Source: Acidovorax carolinensis (GTDB taxonomy: Bacteria; Pseudomonadota; Gammaproteobacteria; Burkholderiales; Burkholderiaceae_C). From it: a stretch of DNA of 64,000 nucleotides. The notes beneath the pieces are model-generated. The model was given only the letters and a program-made list of their open reading frames with translations, searched no databases and had not been told where the DNA came from. Each line of letters begins with the position of its first letter. The first letter of the stretch is position 1. The DNA lies in contig NZ_CP021361.1 of assembly GCF_002157145.1 (NCBI RefSeq), positions 3,403,001 to 3,467,000 of the forward strand, read 5' to 3'. Made by a program: the position numbers and the translations under genes. Below are positions 19,705 through 30,108 of this stretch, one piece after another.

Positions 19705-20394
19705 TCAGGGATTCCAGTGCAGAAAATTGCGGTACAGGGCCAATCCGTGCTCCGCGCTTTTTTCGGGGTGAAACTGCGTGGCAAAAATATTATCGCGCGC
19801 AATGGCGGCTGCGAACCAGCCGCCGTAGTCAGCTTGCCCTGCACAGTGGGCCGCATCTTGCGGCACGGCATAAAAACTGTGCACGAAATAAAAGTAGCTG
19901 TTGTCGGGCACGCCCGCCCAAACCGGGTGCACGGCACCACCTGCATGGTGGGCGTGCGGCACCTGGCGCACCTGGTTCCAGCCCATCTGGGGCACCTTGA
20001 AACGGCTGCCGTCGGGCTGGGTTTTGCCCGCCAGGTCGAACTTGAGCACATCGCCCGGGATGAGGCCCAGACCCGGCACACCCTCGGCAGGGCCCTCGGC
20101 GCTGTGGTCCAGCAGCATCTGCATGCCTACGCATACGCCAAACAACGGTTTGGTGGCGGCGGCTTCGAGCACCGACTCCTGCAGGCCCGACTCGCGCAAT
20201 TCGCGCATGCAGTCGGGCATGGCGCCCTGGCCCGGCAGCACAATGCGCTGCGCAGCGCGCACGTCTTCCGGACGAGAAGTGACCACCACGGTCCAGCCCG
20301 TGTCGTGGGCGGCGGCCTGCACAGCCTGCGACACCGAGCGCAGGTTGCCCATGCCGTAATCGACCACCGCAACGGTTTTTGCTTCTATATTCAT
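19705..20394 (-). CDS. hisH: Imidazole glycerol phosphate synthase, glutaminase subunit (HisH)
   Basis: 229-residue class I glutamine amidotransferase that delivers ammonia to HisF. The nucleophile Cys is in [12 protein letters not shown] and the His/Glu of the triad is in [10 protein letters not shown]. The N-terminus ([14 protein letters not shown]) is typical. Its start codon abuts a dispersed repeat. Confidence 0.95.
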   Translation of the reverse strand: MNIEAKTVAVVDYGMGNLRSVSQAVQAAAHDTGWTVVVTSRPEDVRAAQRIVLPGQGAMPDCMRELRESGLQESVLEAAATKPLFGVCVGMQMLLDHSAEGPAEGVPGLGLIPGDVLKFDLAGKTQPDGSRFKVPQMGWNQVRQVPHAHHAGGAVHPVWAGVPDNSYFYFVHSFYAVPQDAAHCAGQADYGGWFAAAIARDNIFATQFHPEKSAEHGLALYRNFLHWNP

Positions 20395-20446
20395 AGCTGC
20401 CAGCGCTTATCCATTAAGGGCTAGAGCCCGATTTGACCTAAAAAAC
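20390..20446. repeat. Dispersed AGCGCTT repeat, hisB-hisH gap
   Basis: ATAGCTGCCAGCGCTTAT, CCATTAAGGGCTAGAGCCC and an A/T tail (CTAAAAAACTC) form an imperfect copy of the window's palindromic repeat between hisB and hisH. It begins over the hisH start codon. Confidence 0.55.
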
Positions 20447-21082
20447 TCACAAAGAACCCTTGGTGGAGGGGATGACACCCGCCGAGCGGGGATCGCGCTC
20501 CAGCGCCGCGCGCAGCGTGCGCCCGAACGCCTTGAAGATCGTTTCGCACTGGTGGTGTGCGTTGATGCCCTTGAGGTTGTCGATGTGCAGCGTGACGCCC
20601 GCGTGGTTCACAAAGCCCTGGAAGAACTCGTACACCAGCTGCGTATCAAGCTGGCCGATGCTGCCCGCCGTGAACTTTACGTCGATGTGCAGCCCCGGGC
20701 GACCCGAAAAATCCACCACCACGCGCGAAAGCGCTTCGTCGAGCGGCACATAGGCGTGGCCATAGCGGCGGATGCCCTTCTTGTCGCCCACCGCCCGCGC
20801 AAACGCCTGGCCCAGGGTGATGCCCACGTCTTCCACCGTGTGGTGGCCGTCGATGTGCAGGTCGCCAGCGCAGTCGATCTCCAGGTCGATCAGCCCATGG
20901 CGGGCGATCTGGTCGAGCATGTGGTCAAAAAAACCGATTCCCGTGTGCAGCTTGGCCTGGCCGGTGCCGTCGAGGTTGACGCGCACGCTGATGCGGGTTT
21001 CCGCGGTGTTGCGGCTGACCTCGGCAATGCGGTCGGCCAGGGAATCAGGGGCGGTAGAGGTGACGAGTGCGGAGGAAGTCAT
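20447..21082 (-). CDS. hisB: Imidazoleglycerol-phosphate dehydratase (HisB)
   Basis: 211-residue manganese-dependent dehydratase, monofunctional (no phosphatase domain, unlike enteric HisB). Metal-binding histidine motifs are [23 protein letters not shown] and the C-terminal [12 protein letters not shown]. Its ATG overlaps the hisC stop (ATGA), so the two are coupled. Confidence 0.95.
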   Translation of the reverse strand: MTSSALVTSTAPDSLADRIAEVSRNTAETRISVRVNLDGTGQAKLHTGIGFFDHMLDQIARHGLIDLEIDCAGDLHIDGHHTVEDVGITLGQAFARAVGDKKGIRRYGHAYVPLDEALSRVVVDFSGRPGLHIDVKFTAGSIGQLDTQLVYEFFQGFVNHAGVTLHIDNLKGINAHHQCETIFKAFGRTLRAALERDPRSAGVIPSTKGSL

Positions 21083-22215
21083 AAGGAAGCCTGGAGTGCA
21101 GCGAGCATCTGTGCGTTGTCTTCGGCCGTGCCCACCGTGAGGCGCAGGCAGTTGGCCAGCAATGGGTGCATTGTAGAAACGTTCTTGACCAGCACCTTGC
21201 GCGCCTTCATGCCCTCATACGCCCGTGCGGAATCGGCCACGCGCACCAGCACCATGTTGGCCTCGCTGTCCCAGCATTTTTCAATGCCGGGCATCTGGCG
21301 CAGCGCGTTCACCAGCACCGTGCGCTGGGCGCGCAATTCGGCCGCCTGCGCGGCAAACACATCAGCATGTTCCAGCGCGAACAGCGCGGCTTCGCCATTG
21401 AGCACGCTCACGTTGTAGGGCGGGCGCACCTTGTCGATCTCGGCCACCAGCGCGGCCGTGCCGATCAGGTAACCCAGGCGCACACCGGCCAGACCGAACT
21501 TGCTGAGCGTGCGCATCAGCAGCACATGGGCATTGCGCGCGGGCTCGGCACGCATGCGGTCGAGAAAGGTGCGGCTGGCAAAGGGCTGGTAGGCCTCGTC
21601 CACCACCACGATGCCGCCCTGGGCACCGGCGGCGTCGATGATGCGCTGCACCGCACCCTCGTCCCACAGCGTGGCCGTGGGGTTGTTGGGGTAGGCGATG
21701 TAGGTGATGGCGGGCTGATGCTGCGCAATGGCGGCCAGCATGGCCGGCTCATCGAGCGCGAAATCGGCCGTGAGCGGCACGCCCACAAAGTCCAGGCCCT
21801 GCAGCTGTGCGCTCATGGCATACATCACGAAACCCGGCACGGGCGCCAGCGCCACCGGTCGCTTGCCACCGCAGGCCTCGGCCGGCAGCGCGCAGGCCAG
21901 CGAGACGAGGCTGATGAGCTCGTCCGAGCCATTGCCCAGCACGATGGCGCAGCCCTCGGGCATGCCAGCGTGGCGCGCCAGCGCGGCCTGCAGTTCGCCC
22001 ACACGCTCGCCCGGATAGCGGTTTAGCGCCAGCGCGCCCAGGCGCTGTCCCAGCGCGGCCTGCAGATGGGCGGGCAGGCGAAACGGATTTTCCATCGCGT
22101 CCATCTTGAGCATGCCGGTGGCGGGCTGCACCACATAGGAATGCATGGCGCGCACATCAGGACGGATGCGGGCCAGGGCCTTCAAAGGGGTGGATGGAGC
22201 GGCGGGGGAGTTCAT
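21079..22215 (-). CDS. hisC: Histidinol-phosphate aminotransferase (HisC)
   Basis: 378-residue PLP-dependent class II aminotransferase acting on imidazole acetol phosphate. The PLP lysine is in [36 protein letters not shown] and VVDEAYQPF are the family's substrate and cofactor motifs. An 87-base spacer separates it from hisD, longer than elsewhere in this cluster, and holds nothing recognisable. Confidence 0.94.
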   Translation of the reverse strand: MNSPAAPSTPLKALARIRPDVRAMHSYVVQPATGMLKMDAMENPFRLPAHLQAALGQRLGALALNRYPGERVGELQAALARHAGMPEGCAIVLGNGSDELISLVSLACALPAEACGGKRPVALAPVPGFVMYAMSAQLQGLDFVGVPLTADFALDEPAMLAAIAQHQPAITYIAYPNNPTATLWDEGAVQRIIDAAGAQGGIVVVDEAYQPFASRTFLDRMRAEPARNAHVLLMRTLSKFGLAGVRLGYLIGTAALVAEIDKVRPPYNVSVLNGEAALFALEHADVFAAQAAELRAQRTVLVNALRQMPGIEKCWDSEANMVLVRVADSARAYEGMKARKVLVKNVSTMHPLLANCLRLTVGTAEDNAQMLAALQASL

Positions 22216-22302
22216 TCGGCAGTGTCCAGTGCGTTGGGGGCCACAAGAAAGGGGCTGGTCATGGGCACGGCATCCATCCGGACATCGTGCATAAAGGCCT
22301 CG

Positions 22303-23643
22303 TCAGCCTTGCGCTTGCTTTGGCGACGGCTTGAGCCGCATCTCCGCCGCCCGCGCGTGGGCTTGCAGGCCTTCGCCATGGGCCAGCACGCTGGCGATCT
22401 GGCCCAGCGTCTGCGCACCGGCTTCGCTCACCTCGATCAGGCTGCTGCGCTTTTGAAAGTCATACACGCCCAGTGGCGAACTGAACCGCGCCGTGCCGCT
22501 GGTGGGCAGCACATGGTTGGGGCCTGCGCAGTAGTCGCCCAGGCTCTCGGACGTGTAGGCACCCAGAAAAATGGCGCCTGCGTGGCGCAGCAGTGGTTCC
22601 CAGCGGTGCGGGTCGTTGCTGCTCACTTCCAGGTGCTCGGGCGCGATGCGGTTGCTGATGGCGCAGGCCTCTTCCATGTCTTTCGTGAGGATCAGTGCGC
22701 CACGGCCCGTGAGGCTTTTGGCAATGATCTCGGCGCGCGGCATGGTGGGCAGCAGGCGGTCGATGGCCTCTTGCACGGCATCGATATAGGCGGCATCGGG
22801 GCACAGCAGAATGCTTTGCGCCAGCTCGTCGTGTTCGGCCTGACTGAACAGGTCCATGGCCACCCAGTCGGGTGGCGTGCTACCGTCTGCCAGCACCAGG
22901 ATTTCGCTGGGGCCCGCGATCATGTCGATGCCCACGGTGCCGAACACGCGCTTTTTCGCGCTGGCCACATAGGCGTTGCCGGGGCCGGTGATCTTGTCCA
23001 CCTTCGGAATCGTGGCCGTGCCGTAGGCCAGCGCGGCCACGGCCTGCGCGCCGCCGATGGTGAAGGCGCGCGTGACGCCCGCCACGTAGGCGGCGGCCAG
23101 CACCAGGAGATTTTTGGCGCCTTGCGGTGTGGGCACCACCATGATGATCTCGCCCACACCCGCCACATGGGCGGGGATGGCGTTCATGAGCACGCTGCTC
23201 GGGTAGGCGGCCTTGCCGCCGGGCACATAGATGCCCACGCGGTCGAGCGGCGTGACCTTTTGGCCCAGCAGGGTGCCGTCATCGTCGCGGTAGCTCCAGC
23301 TCTCGCCCGAAGCCTTTTTCTGCGCCTCGTGGTAGCGGCGCACGCGGGCGGCGGCGGCCTGCAATGCCTCGCGCTGCACGGCGGGAATGGCGTCGAACGC
23401 GGCTTTCAACTCGGCCTGCGTCAGCTCCAGCGTCTCCATGCCCAGCGCAGTGAGGCCGTCAAAGCGCTGGGTGGCTTCCAGCACCGCCGCATCGCCGCGC
23501 TGGCGCACGTCGGCCAGGATGTCGGCCACGCGCTGCTCGATGGCCGCGTCGGTGTCGGCAGACCAATGCAGGCGGGCTGCAAAATCAGCCTCAAAAGTGG
23601 CCGCAGCGGTTGACAGACGGACGGGAGCAGCTACCAAAGTCAT
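22303..23643 (-). CDS. hisD: Histidinol dehydrogenase (HisD)
   Basis: 446-residue zinc enzyme performing the last two oxidations to histidine. The start at 23643 ([20 protein letters not shown]) is the first in the region that fits the family length; the open frame continues upstream into hisG. Motifs: [54 protein letters not shown] and [15 protein letters not shown] with catalytic Glu and His residues nearby. Confidence 0.95.
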   Translation of the reverse strand: MTLVAAPVRLSTAAATFEADFAARLHWSADTDAAIEQRVADILADVRQRGDAAVLEATQRFDGLTALGMETLELTQAELKAAFDAIPAVQREALQAAAARVRRYHEAQKKASGESWSYRDDDGTLLGQKVTPLDRVGIYVPGGKAAYPSSVLMNAIPAHVAGVGEIIMVVPTPQGAKNLLVLAAAYVAGVTRAFTIGGAQAVAALAYGTATIPKVDKITGPGNAYVASAKKRVFGTVGIDMIAGPSEILVLADGSTPPDWVAMDLFSQAEHDELAQSILLCPDAAYIDAVQEAIDRLLPTMPRAEIIAKSLTGRGALILTKDMEEACAISNRIAPEHLEVSSNDPHRWEPLLRHAGAIFLGAYTSESLGDYCAGPNHVLPTSGTARFSSPLGVYDFQKRSSLIEVSEAGAQTLGQIASVLAHGEGLQAHARAAEMRLKPSPKQAQG

Positions 23644-23663
23644 AGTGTGATTCGGTGGGGTTT

Positions 23664-24326
23664 TCAGTTGTTTTCGGGGGGAATGGCAGAGGCAAACGCA
23701 TCGATGATGCGGCGCAGCGGCGCCTGCTTGAGCTTGAGCGCCGCCTGGTTGACCACCAGATGCGAGCTGATGTCCATGATGCGCTCCACCTCGACGAGGT
23801 GGTTGGCCTTCAGCGTGTTGCCGGTGGACACCAGATCGACGATGGCATCGGCCAGACCGGTCAGCGGCGCCAGCTCCATGCTGCCGTAGAGCTTGACCAT
23901 GTCCACATGCACGCCCTTGGTCGCAAAGAAGTCGCGGGCGATGCTGGTGTATTTGGTGGCCACCTTCAGGCGCGAGCCCTTCTTGACGGCCTGGGCATAG
24001 TCGAAATCGTTGCGCACGGCCACGCTCACGCGGCACTTGGCGATTTGCAGATCGAGCGGCTGGTACAGGCCCTGGCCGCCATGCTCGATGAGGGTGTCCT
24101 TGCCCGTCACGCCGATGTCGGCGCCGCCATATTCGACATAGGTGGGCACGTCGGTGGCGCGCACCAGCACCACGCGCACATTGGGCTGGTTGGTGGGCAG
24201 GATGAGCTTGCGCGACTTCTCGGGGTCTTCCAGCACCTCGATGCCGGCCGCAGCCAGCAGCGGCAGGGTTTCGTCAAAGATGCGTCCCTTGGAAAGCGCC
24301 AGGGTGATCATGTTGCTGCTGCTCAT
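23664..24326 (-). CDS. hisG: ATP phosphoribosyltransferase, short form (HisG)
   Basis: First enzyme of histidine synthesis, 220 residues. This is the short form, which lacks the C-terminal regulatory domain and in known systems needs HisZ for activity and feedback control; hisZ is not in this window. Motifs: [33 protein letters not shown] and the PRPP loop [14 protein letters not shown]. The start overlaps the murA stop (ATGA). Confidence 0.94.
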   Translation of the reverse strand: MSSSNMITLALSKGRIFDETLPLLAAAGIEVLEDPEKSRKLILPTNQPNVRVVLVRATDVPTYVEYGGADIGVTGKDTLIEHGGQGLYQPLDLQIAKCRVSVAVRNDFDYAQAVKKGSRLKVATKYTSIARDFFATKGVHVDMVKLYGSMELAPLTGLADAIVDLVSTGNTLKANHLVEVERIMDISSHLVVNQAALKLKQAPLRRIIDAFASAIPPENN

Positions 24327-25597
24327 GCTTTTACCCGTTCGATGTCAGCGCCGATGCCGCGCAGCTTGGCTTCCATGCAGTCGTAGCCACGGTCGAGATG
24401 GTAGAGGCGGTCCACCGCCGTCTCGCCATCGGCCACCAGGCCCGCAATGACCAGGCTGGCCGAGGCGCGCAGATCGGTGGCCATCACGGTGGCGCCCGAC
24501 AGGCGCGGCACCCCTTCGATCACTGCCACCTTGCCATCGACCTGGATCTTGGCGCCCAGGCGCAGCATCTCGTTGACGTGCATGAAGCGGTTTTCAAAAA
24601 TCGTCTCGGTTACCGTGGCCGTGCCCTGGGCGATGCAGTTGAGCGCCATGAACTGCGCCTGCATGTCGGTGGGGAAACCGGGGTATTCGGTGGTGCGAAA
24701 GCCCTGGGCCTTGAGCGTGGCGCCGCCCGCGCTTTGCACGCGAATGCCGCCGTCCACGACCTGCACGGTGGCACCGGCTTCGCGCAGTTTTTCGATGACC
24801 GCGTCCAGGTGGTCGGCGCGGCCATGGCGCAGCAGCACATCGCCGCCCGTGGCCGCCACGGCGCACAAAAAGGTGCCGGCCTCGATGCGGTCGGCCACCA
24901 CGCGGTGCGTGCAGCCGTGCAGCTTGTCCACGCCCTGAATGCGGATGCGGCTGGTGCCGTGGCCTTCAATCCTTGCGCCCATGGCGATCAGCATCTCGGC
25001 CAGGTCGGAAATCTCGGGCTCTTGCGCGGCGTTTTCGAGCACCGTCTCGCCCTCGGCCAGCGCGGCGGCCATGAGGAAGTTCTCGGTGCCCGTCACGGTC
25101 ACCATGTCGGTGGTGATGCGGGCGCCCTTCAGGCGCGTGCGCCCTGCGGGCAGCTTGGCGATCATGTAACCGTGTTCGACCACGATCTCGGCGCCCATGG
25201 CGGCCATGCCCTTGATGTGCTGGTCCACCGGGCGCGAGCCAATGGCGCAGCCACCGGGCAGCGACACCGTGGCCTCGCCAAAGCGGGCCAGCAGCGGGCC
25301 CAGCGCCAGCACCGAGGCGCGCATGGTCTTGACCAGTTCGTAGGGGGCCTCGGGCGTATTGAGCGCACCGGCGTCAATGCGCACGGTGCCGTCGTCTGAA
25401 CGCTCGGCCACCACGCCCATGTTGCGGATGAGCTTGAGCATGGTGCTCACATCCTGCAACTGGGGCACATTGAGCAGCGTCACGGGCTCGGCCGTGAGCA
25501 GGGCGGCGCACAACTCCGGCAAGGCGGCGTTCTTGGCGCCGGAAACCAGCACCTCGCCATTCAGGGGGCGTCCACCGCGGATCAGGAGTTTGTCCAT
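24323..25597 (-). CDS. murA: UDP-N-acetylglucosamine 1-carboxyvinyltransferase (MurA)
   Basis: 424-residue cytoplasmic enzyme that commits UDP-GlcNAc to peptidoglycan by adding enolpyruvate. The catalytic cysteine (the fosfomycin target) is in [35 protein letters not shown] is the usual N-terminus, with KNAALPEL close behind. It leads straight into hisG, the usual order in Burkholderiales. Confidence 0.96.
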   Translation of the reverse strand: MDKLLIRGGRPLNGEVLVSGAKNAALPELCAALLTAEPVTLLNVPQLQDVSTMLKLIRNMGVVAERSDDGTVRIDAGALNTPEAPYELVKTMRASVLALGPLLARFGEATVSLPGGCAIGSRPVDQHIKGMAAMGAEIVVEHGYMIAKLPAGRTRLKGARITTDMVTVTGTENFLMAAALAEGETVLENAAQEPEISDLAEMLIAMGARIEGHGTSRIRIQGVDKLHGCTHRVVADRIEAGTFLCAVAATGGDVLLRHGRADHLDAVIEKLREAGATVQVVDGGIRVQSAGGATLKAQGFRTTEYPGFPTDMQAQFMALNCIAQGTATVTETIFENRFMHVNEMLRLGAKIQVDGKVAVIEGVPRLSGATVMATDLRASASLVIAGLVADGETAVDRLYHLDRGYDCMEAKLRGIGADIERVKA

Positions 25598-25620
25598 CTC
25601 GAAAAACCAGAAATATGAAT

Positions 25621-25690
25621 GAAAATGGCCTCTAGCGCTTATTCAACGAGCGCCATAAGCTATCAATAAATGAGCTATCGGGCTGGCGCG
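25621..25690. repeat. Dispersed AGCGCTT repeat, murA-ibaG gap
   Basis: GGCCTCTAGCGCTTATT, CAACGAGCGCCATAAGCTATC and AATAAATGAGCTATCGG: a clear copy of the intergenic repeat family, filling most of the gap between the two genes. Confidence 0.65.
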
Positions 25691-25933
25691 TCAGTGCGCC
25701 TGCGCCGCCCATTCTGCGGGGGTGAAGGTCTTCATCGACAGCGCATGCACTTCGTCGGTCTGCATTCGGTTGCCCAGGGTGGCGTACACGCTGCGCTGAC
25801 GTTGCAAGGTGCGCTGGCCCTCGAACTCGGCCGAGACGATGGTGGCATACCAGTGGCGGCCATCGCCTTCGAGCGTGATGTGTTCGCAGGCCAGGCCGGC
25901 GCTGATGATGTCTTTGAGTTGGTCTGCAGTCAT
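25691..25933 (-). CDS. ibaG: BolA-family protein (IbaG-like)
   Basis: 80-residue BolA-fold protein. The start MTADQLKDIISAGLACEHI, the core WYATIVSAEFEGQRTLQRQR and the conserved histidine in DEVHALSMKTFTPAEW match the IbaG/YrbA subgroup, which pairs with monothiol glutaredoxins and is often found next to murA. It ends before murA and starts one base before the ABC permease stop. Confidence 0.88.
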   Translation of the reverse strand: MTADQLKDIISAGLACEHITLEGDGRHWYATIVSAEFEGQRTLQRQRSVYATLGNRMQTDEVHALSMKTFTPAEWAAQAH

Positions 25934-25934
25934 T

Positions 25935-26690
25935 TCAGTTTCTGATTTTGTAGCCCGTGCGCAGCAGGTGCACCGCCAGCGCGCTCACGGCCAGCCAGGC
26001 AAGGCCCACGATACCCAGGCTGAGCCAGGGAGATGTGTCGCTCTGGCCGAAGAAGCCATAGCGAAAGCCGTCGATCATGTAGAAAAACGGGTTCAGGTGG
26101 CTCACGGTCTGCCAGAACGGCGGCAGCGACTGGATCGAATAGAAAACGCCCGAGAGAAAGGTCATGGGCACGATGACAAAGTTCTGGAACGCGGCCATCT
26201 GGTCGAACTTGTCAGCCCACAGACCGGCAATCAGCCCCAGCGTGGCCAGCAGCGCCGCGCCCAGCAAGGCAAACACCACAATCCACAGCGGCGCGGCAAA
26301 CTCAGGCCGCGCAAACGCCAGCGTAACGATGAACACCCCCAGCCCCACCACCAGACCGCGCACCACGGACGAGCCCACATAGGCTACGAACCATGCCCAA
26401 TGCGACAGCGGCGTGAGCAGCAAAAACACCAGGCTGCCCATGATCTTGCTCTGCACCAGGCTCGATGAGCTGTTGGCAAAGGCGTTCTGCAGCACGCTCA
26501 TCATCACAAGGCCTGGCACCAAGAAGGCGGTGTAGCTGATGCGGTCATACACCCGCACATGGTCTTCGAGCACATGGCCGAAGATCAGCAGGTAGAGCAC
26601 GGCGGTAAGCACCGGCGCGGCCACGGTCTGGAAGCTCACTTTCCAAAAGCGCAGCACTTCCTTGTAGAACAGGGTTTGCCAGCCGGTCAC
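25935..26690 (-). CDS. ABC-2 type transporter permease
   Basis: 251-residue membrane subunit with six predicted helices and the ABC-2 signature region (MTFLSGVFYSIQSLPPFWQT). The real start is the GTG at 26690 (VTGWQTLFYKEVLRFWKV), overlapping the ATPase stop as GTGA; longer readings run into the ATPase gene. It resembles the YadH-type half of the YadGH exporter. The substrate is unknown; the position beside the Mla operon and murA suggests an envelope role. Confidence 0.88.
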   Translation of the reverse strand: MTGWQTLFYKEVLRFWKVSFQTVAAPVLTAVLYLLIFGHVLEDHVRVYDRISYTAFLVPGLVMMSVLQNAFANSSSSLVQSKIMGSLVFLLLTPLSHWAWFVAYVGSSVVRGLVVGLGVFIVTLAFARPEFAAPLWIVVFALLGAALLATLGLIAGLWADKFDQMAAFQNFVIVPMTFLSGVFYSIQSLPPFWQTVSHLNPFFYMIDGFRYGFFGQSDTSPWLSLGIVGLAWLAVSALAVHLLRTGYKIRN

Positions 26691-27625
26691 AGTGCCACCT
26701 CCGACAGAGGAATGTTGGACGCCGAAGTGCCCGACATGACCTGCAAAAACACGTCTTCCAGGTCCGGCCGGCGGATCTCCATGTCCTGCACCTCCACGCC
26801 CGCCACGCGCAGGGTGGCCAGGTGGTTTTCGATTTCTGCCGCATCGTTGGCAGGCAACTGCACGATGCGGCCCGTCACCCGCGCCAGATGGGCCAGTGCG
26901 GGCGGCAGCAACGTGTCGGTCTTGAACTGCAGCACGCTGCCCGAGGCCGCCTTGAGCAGCTCGGAGGTAGCGTTCAGCGCAACCACCTGCCCCGCCTTGA
27001 GCATGGCGATGCGGCCACACAGGGCCTCGGCTTCTTCGAGGTAATGGGTGGTGAGCAGCACGGTGTGGCCCTCCTTGTTCAGGCGGGCGATGAAATGCCA
27101 CAGCGTCTGGCGCAGCTCCACGTCCACACCGGCCGTGGGCTCGTCGAGCACGATGATGGGCGGCTTGTGCACCAGCGCCTGCGCCACCAGCACGCGGCGC
27201 TTCATGCCGCCGGACAGCTGGCGCATGTTGGCGTTCGCCTTGTCGGCCAAGCCCAAGTTCTCCAGCAGCTCGTCGATCCAGGCGTCGTTGTTCTTTACGC
27301 CGAAGTAGCCCGACTGAAAGCGCAGCGCCTCGTGCACGTTGAAGAACGGATCAAACACCAGCTCTTGCGGCACCACGCCCAGCTTGCGCCGGGCCTCGGC
27401 GTAGTTGAGCTGCACATCGCTGCCCTGCACCAGTACCCGCCCTTGCGTAGCGCGCGCCAGGCCGGCCAGGATGCTGATGAGGGTGGTTTTGCCGGCACCG
27501 TTGGGACCCAGGAGCCCGAAGAACTCGCCCTCCTCGATGTCCAGACTGACCTGGTTCAGTGCTTGGAAGGGGCCTTTGGCGGTAGCAAAGGTCTTGGAGA
27601 TGGCTTGGAAGGAGACTGCGGGCAT
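26687..27625 (-). CDS. ABC transporter ATP-binding protein (YadG-like)
   Basis: 312-residue ATPase partner of the permease. Walker A GPNGAGKTT, signature LSGGMKRR, Walker B PPIIVLDEPTAGVD and the switch histidine (TTHYLEEAE) are complete, and a C-terminal domain of about 90 residues follows. The start at 27625 (MPAVSFQAISKTFATA) fits the family; a start 14 codons earlier is less likely. It lies about 100 bases after mlaB. Confidence 0.9.
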   Translation of the reverse strand: MPAVSFQAISKTFATAKGPFQALNQVSLDIEEGEFFGLLGPNGAGKTTLISILAGLARATQGRVLVQGSDVQLNYAEARRKLGVVPQELVFDPFFNVHEALRFQSGYFGVKNNDAWIDELLENLGLADKANANMRQLSGGMKRRVLVAQALVHKPPIIVLDEPTAGVDVELRQTLWHFIARLNKEGHTVLLTTHYLEEAEALCGRIAMLKAGQVVALNATSELLKAASGSVLQFKTDTLLPPALAHLARVTGRIVQLPANDAAEIENHLATLRVAGVEVQDMEIRRPDLEDVFLQVMSGTSASNIPLSEVAL

Positions 27626-27729
27626 GAAGCCTTTGATTTTAAGGCCTTGGCCTGCATACCGCACCACGGCGGCAACGACACCCGGCGCCCGATGGTGTCA
27701 AAGCGGGCCCGGCCGACCGGCGCACCCGT

Positions 27730-28002
27730 TCAGTCGGCCACCTGCAGCAAGCCATCCACGCCATACAGACCGGCCATGCCGACCAGCGCTGCGGGCAGGC
27801 CCTTCACCACAAACGCTTTGCGGTCCGACAGCACCTCGCGTCGGCATTCGAGCAGCACCGCCAGCGCGGAGCTGTCGAACACGGTCAGCGCGCTGGCATC
27901 CACCACCACCTCGGGTCCCTTGAGGACCTTCAGCCCCTGCACCAGCATGCGCAGGCAGGCGCTGGCCTGTTCGTGGGTGAGTTCGGAAGGTAGTACCAGC
28001 AT
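27730..28002 (-). CDS. mlaB: STAS-domain protein MlaB
   Basis: Small cytoplasmic subunit of the Mla phospholipid ABC complex, 90 residues from 28002. STAS fold with the conserved loop ALTVFDSSALAVLLECRRE. It stabilises MlaF in the known complex. A start at 28035 (MPPRADSEIPRML) would overlap the mlaC stop and is a real alternative. Last gene of mlaFEDACB. Confidence 0.82.
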   Translation of the reverse strand: MLVLPSELTHEQASACLRMLVQGLKVLKGPEVVVDASALTVFDSSALAVLLECRREVLSDRKAFVVKGLPAALVGMAGLYGVDGLLQVAD

Positions 28003-28018
28003 GCGCGGGATCTCGCTG

Positions 28019-28663
28019 TCAGCCCTTGGCGGCATTCGTCTTGTTGCGGGATACCAGCGCTTCAATCAGGCCATCCACGCCGCGCGCATTGATCTCGGTG
28101 GCAAACTGGCTGCGGTAGGTTTCGACCAGCCACACACCCATCACGTTCAGGTTGTAGATCTTCCAGCCGACGCCTTGACCGGGGGTTTTTTCGAGCCGGT
28201 AGTCGAGCTGGATCGGGTCACCACGGCCCGTGATCTCGGTGCGCACCAGCACATCCTTGTCGTCGGCCGCAGCACGCATGGGCTTGATGGTGATGGTCTG
28301 GTCGCTCACCTGGGCGAGAGCGCCCGCATAGGTGCGAACCAGCAGAACCTTGAACTCTTCCTGCAGGCGCTTTTGCTGCTCGGGGCTGGCCTGGCGCCAG
28401 CCCGGGCCCACAGCAGCCGCCGTCATGCGCCGGAAATTCACGTTGGGCATGACCACCTTGTCCACCAGGGCGATCACCTTGTTGAGATCGCCCGCCTGGA
28501 TGGCCTTGTCGCCCCGAACAGTGCCGATCACTTCCGTGGACAGGCGCTTGATCAGCGCGTCGGGCGCCTCGTCGGCAGCCAAGGCGGCCCATGGCACCGC
28601 CACGGAGCAGGCCACGGCCAGTGTTGCGGCCAGGCGGCCCAAAGTGCGTCGGTTCATCGTCAT
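28019..28663 (-). CDS. mlaC: Periplasmic phospholipid-binding protein MlaC
   Basis: 214-residue periplasmic shuttle that carries phospholipid between the outer-membrane MlaA complex and inner-membrane MlaFEDB. A signal peptide covers residues 1-33 (LAATLAVACSVAVPWAALAA). The MlaC/Ttg2D domain shows ALVDKVVMPNVNFRRMTAA and the conserved tail of the fold (GVGWKIYNLNVMGVWLVETY). The start at 28663 or 28657 is preferred over 28678. Confidence 0.9.
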   Translation of the reverse strand: MTMNRRTLGRLAATLAVACSVAVPWAALAADEAPDALIKRLSTEVIGTVRGDKAIQAGDLNKVIALVDKVVMPNVNFRRMTAAAVGPGWRQASPEQQKRLQEEFKVLLVRTYAGALAQVSDQTITIKPMRAAADDKDVLVRTEITGRGDPIQLDYRLEKTPGQGVGWKIYNLNVMGVWLVETYRSQFATEINARGVDGLIEALVSRNKTNAAKG

Positions 28664-28792
28664 GTCAGTTCTTTCCATCGGGCGACTGCGTCGCCTGTCA
28701 AATCATTGTGGTTGAGCGGGATGTACGCCATGCATCGGTGTGTTGCGCTTGCGCAAGCAGTTGCAAGCACATGCAACAGCGACCGGCGCCCC

Positions 28793-29590
28793 TCAATAGT
28801 CGGATTCTTGCGGCAGCACACCGCCGTTGTCGTCGCCACCGTTGGCATCCGCGGCACCGGGGCGCCCTGCGCGCTGTGCGCGCACCTGCAGGTACACGTC
28901 CCGCGTGAAACTGTATTTGTCCAAGGCGGCGCCTTCCAGCACAGCCCCGGCCCCCAGCAGGCTGGCCCGGGTGTCCACCGCCCGCAAGCCATAAAGCGAA
29001 TTGCGCACAGCAGTCGAATCAAACTGGCCCACCAGGTTTCCCTGCATGTCCACGGGCAATGCCGCCGTGTCGCGCACCGTGGACGGCCCCAGCAGGGGCA
29101 GCACCAGATAAGGCCCCGTGGGCACGCCCCAGCGCCCCAGCGTGAGCCCGAAATCCTGCCGGTTGCGGTCCACCCCCATCTCCGAGGCAATGTCGAGCAG
29201 CCCGCCCAGGCCAAATACCGTATTGACGTTGAAGCGCACCAGGCTGGAGAGCGCCTCTTCGGGGCGCAACTGCAGGACGCTATTCACAAACGACCAGACA
29301 TCGCCCAGGTTGCCGAAAAAGTTGTTCACGCCGGTGCGCACGGTCGACGGCACAACGTCCTTGTAGGCCGTCGCCACAGGCTTGAGCACTGCCTCATCCA
29401 CGCCGTCGTTGAACCGGGTCATGCTGCGGTTGTAGGGCTCCAGCGGATCGTTGGAATTGGCGCCCGGTCCGCTGGCACAGCCGGCCAGCAGCAAGGCACC
29501 CAACACCAGTGCGCACCAGCGCAGCCCCGCGCGAGAGACCCCAGACTGTCCATCAGGGCGGGCAAAACCCGCAGTCATCCATGTCATCAT
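28793..29590 (-). CDS. mlaA: Outer-membrane lipoprotein MlaA (VacJ)
   Basis: 265-residue lipoprotein that extracts mislocalised phospholipids from the outer leaflet. The lipobox is LLLAGC (Cys about 38). The VacJ motif NDPLEPYNRSMTRFND and the GRWGVPTGPYLVLPLLGPSTVRD region (read as GRWGVPTGPYLVLPLLGPS) are characteristic. Here it is inside the operon between mlaD and mlaC, as in other betaproteobacteria, not a separate gene as in E. coli. Its start overlaps the mlaD stop (ATGA). A 129-base gap to mlaC contains short GCAAGC inverted repeats. Confidence 0.93.
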   Translation of the reverse strand: MMTWMTAGFARPDGQSGVSRAGLRWCALVLGALLLAGCASGPGANSNDPLEPYNRSMTRFNDGVDEAVLKPVATAYKDVVPSTVRTGVNNFFGNLGDVWSFVNSVLQLRPEEALSSLVRFNVNTVFGLGGLLDIASEMGVDRNRQDFGLTLGRWGVPTGPYLVLPLLGPSTVRDTAALPVDMQGNLVGQFDSTAVRNSLYGLRAVDTRASLLGAGAVLEGAALDKYSFTRDVYLQVRAQRAGRPGAADANGGDDNGGVLPQESDY

Positions 29591-30075
29591 TTTTTTCTAC
29601 CTGCGTCCGATGGCTTGCCGCCCTCTTCCGCCTTGCTGTAAAGAAACTGCCCGATCAGGTTTTCCAGCACCACGGCGGACTGGGTGGCAGTGAGGGTGTC
29701 ACCTGCCACCAGATTGTTTTCGTCGGCGCCGGGCTCAATGCCGATGTATTGCTCGCCCAGCAGACCACTGGTCAGGATCTTCAGGGAGCTGTCCTTGGGA
29801 AAAGCGTACTGCTTTTCCAGTTCCAGCGTCACGCGCGCCTGAAAGGTCTTGTCGTCAAAGGTGATCGACGCGACACGCCCGACCACCACCCCCGCGCTGC
29901 GCACTGCCGCCTTGGGCTTGAGCCCGCCAATGTTGTCAAAACGCGCGGTCACCCGGTAGCCGGTCTGGAAGTTCAGGTGCAGCAGGTTGGCCGACTGCAG
30001 CGCCAGAAACACCAGCGCAGCGGCTCCGAGCATGACAAACAGGCCTACCCAGAGATCGTTTTTGGATTGTTGCAT
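29587..30075 (-). CDS. mlaD: MCE-domain protein MlaD
   Basis: 162-residue inner-membrane anchored lipid-binding subunit. One N-terminal membrane helix (LWVGLFVMLGAAALVFLAL) and one MCE domain (YRVTARFDNIGGLKPKAAVR as the start; SGLLGEQYIGIEPGADE as a core loop). MlaD forms the hexameric ring of the complex. Confidence 0.93.
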   Translation of the reverse strand: MQQSKNDLWVGLFVMLGAAALVFLALQSANLLHLNFQTGYRVTARFDNIGGLKPKAAVRSAGVVVGRVASITFDDKTFQARVTLELEKQYAFPKDSSLKILTSGLLGEQYIGIEPGADENNLVAGDTLTATQSAVVLENLIGQFLYSKAEEGGKPSDAGRKK

Positions 30076-30108
30076 CGTGCTTTCCTTGTCACGCCGGCTG
30101 TGCCCGCG

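Noticed and set aside
26822..29641. Plus-strand ORF of 939 codons opposite the ABC and mla genes
   Set aside because: It runs through several well-identified minus-strand genes, changes character at each gene boundary and has no recognisable domain.
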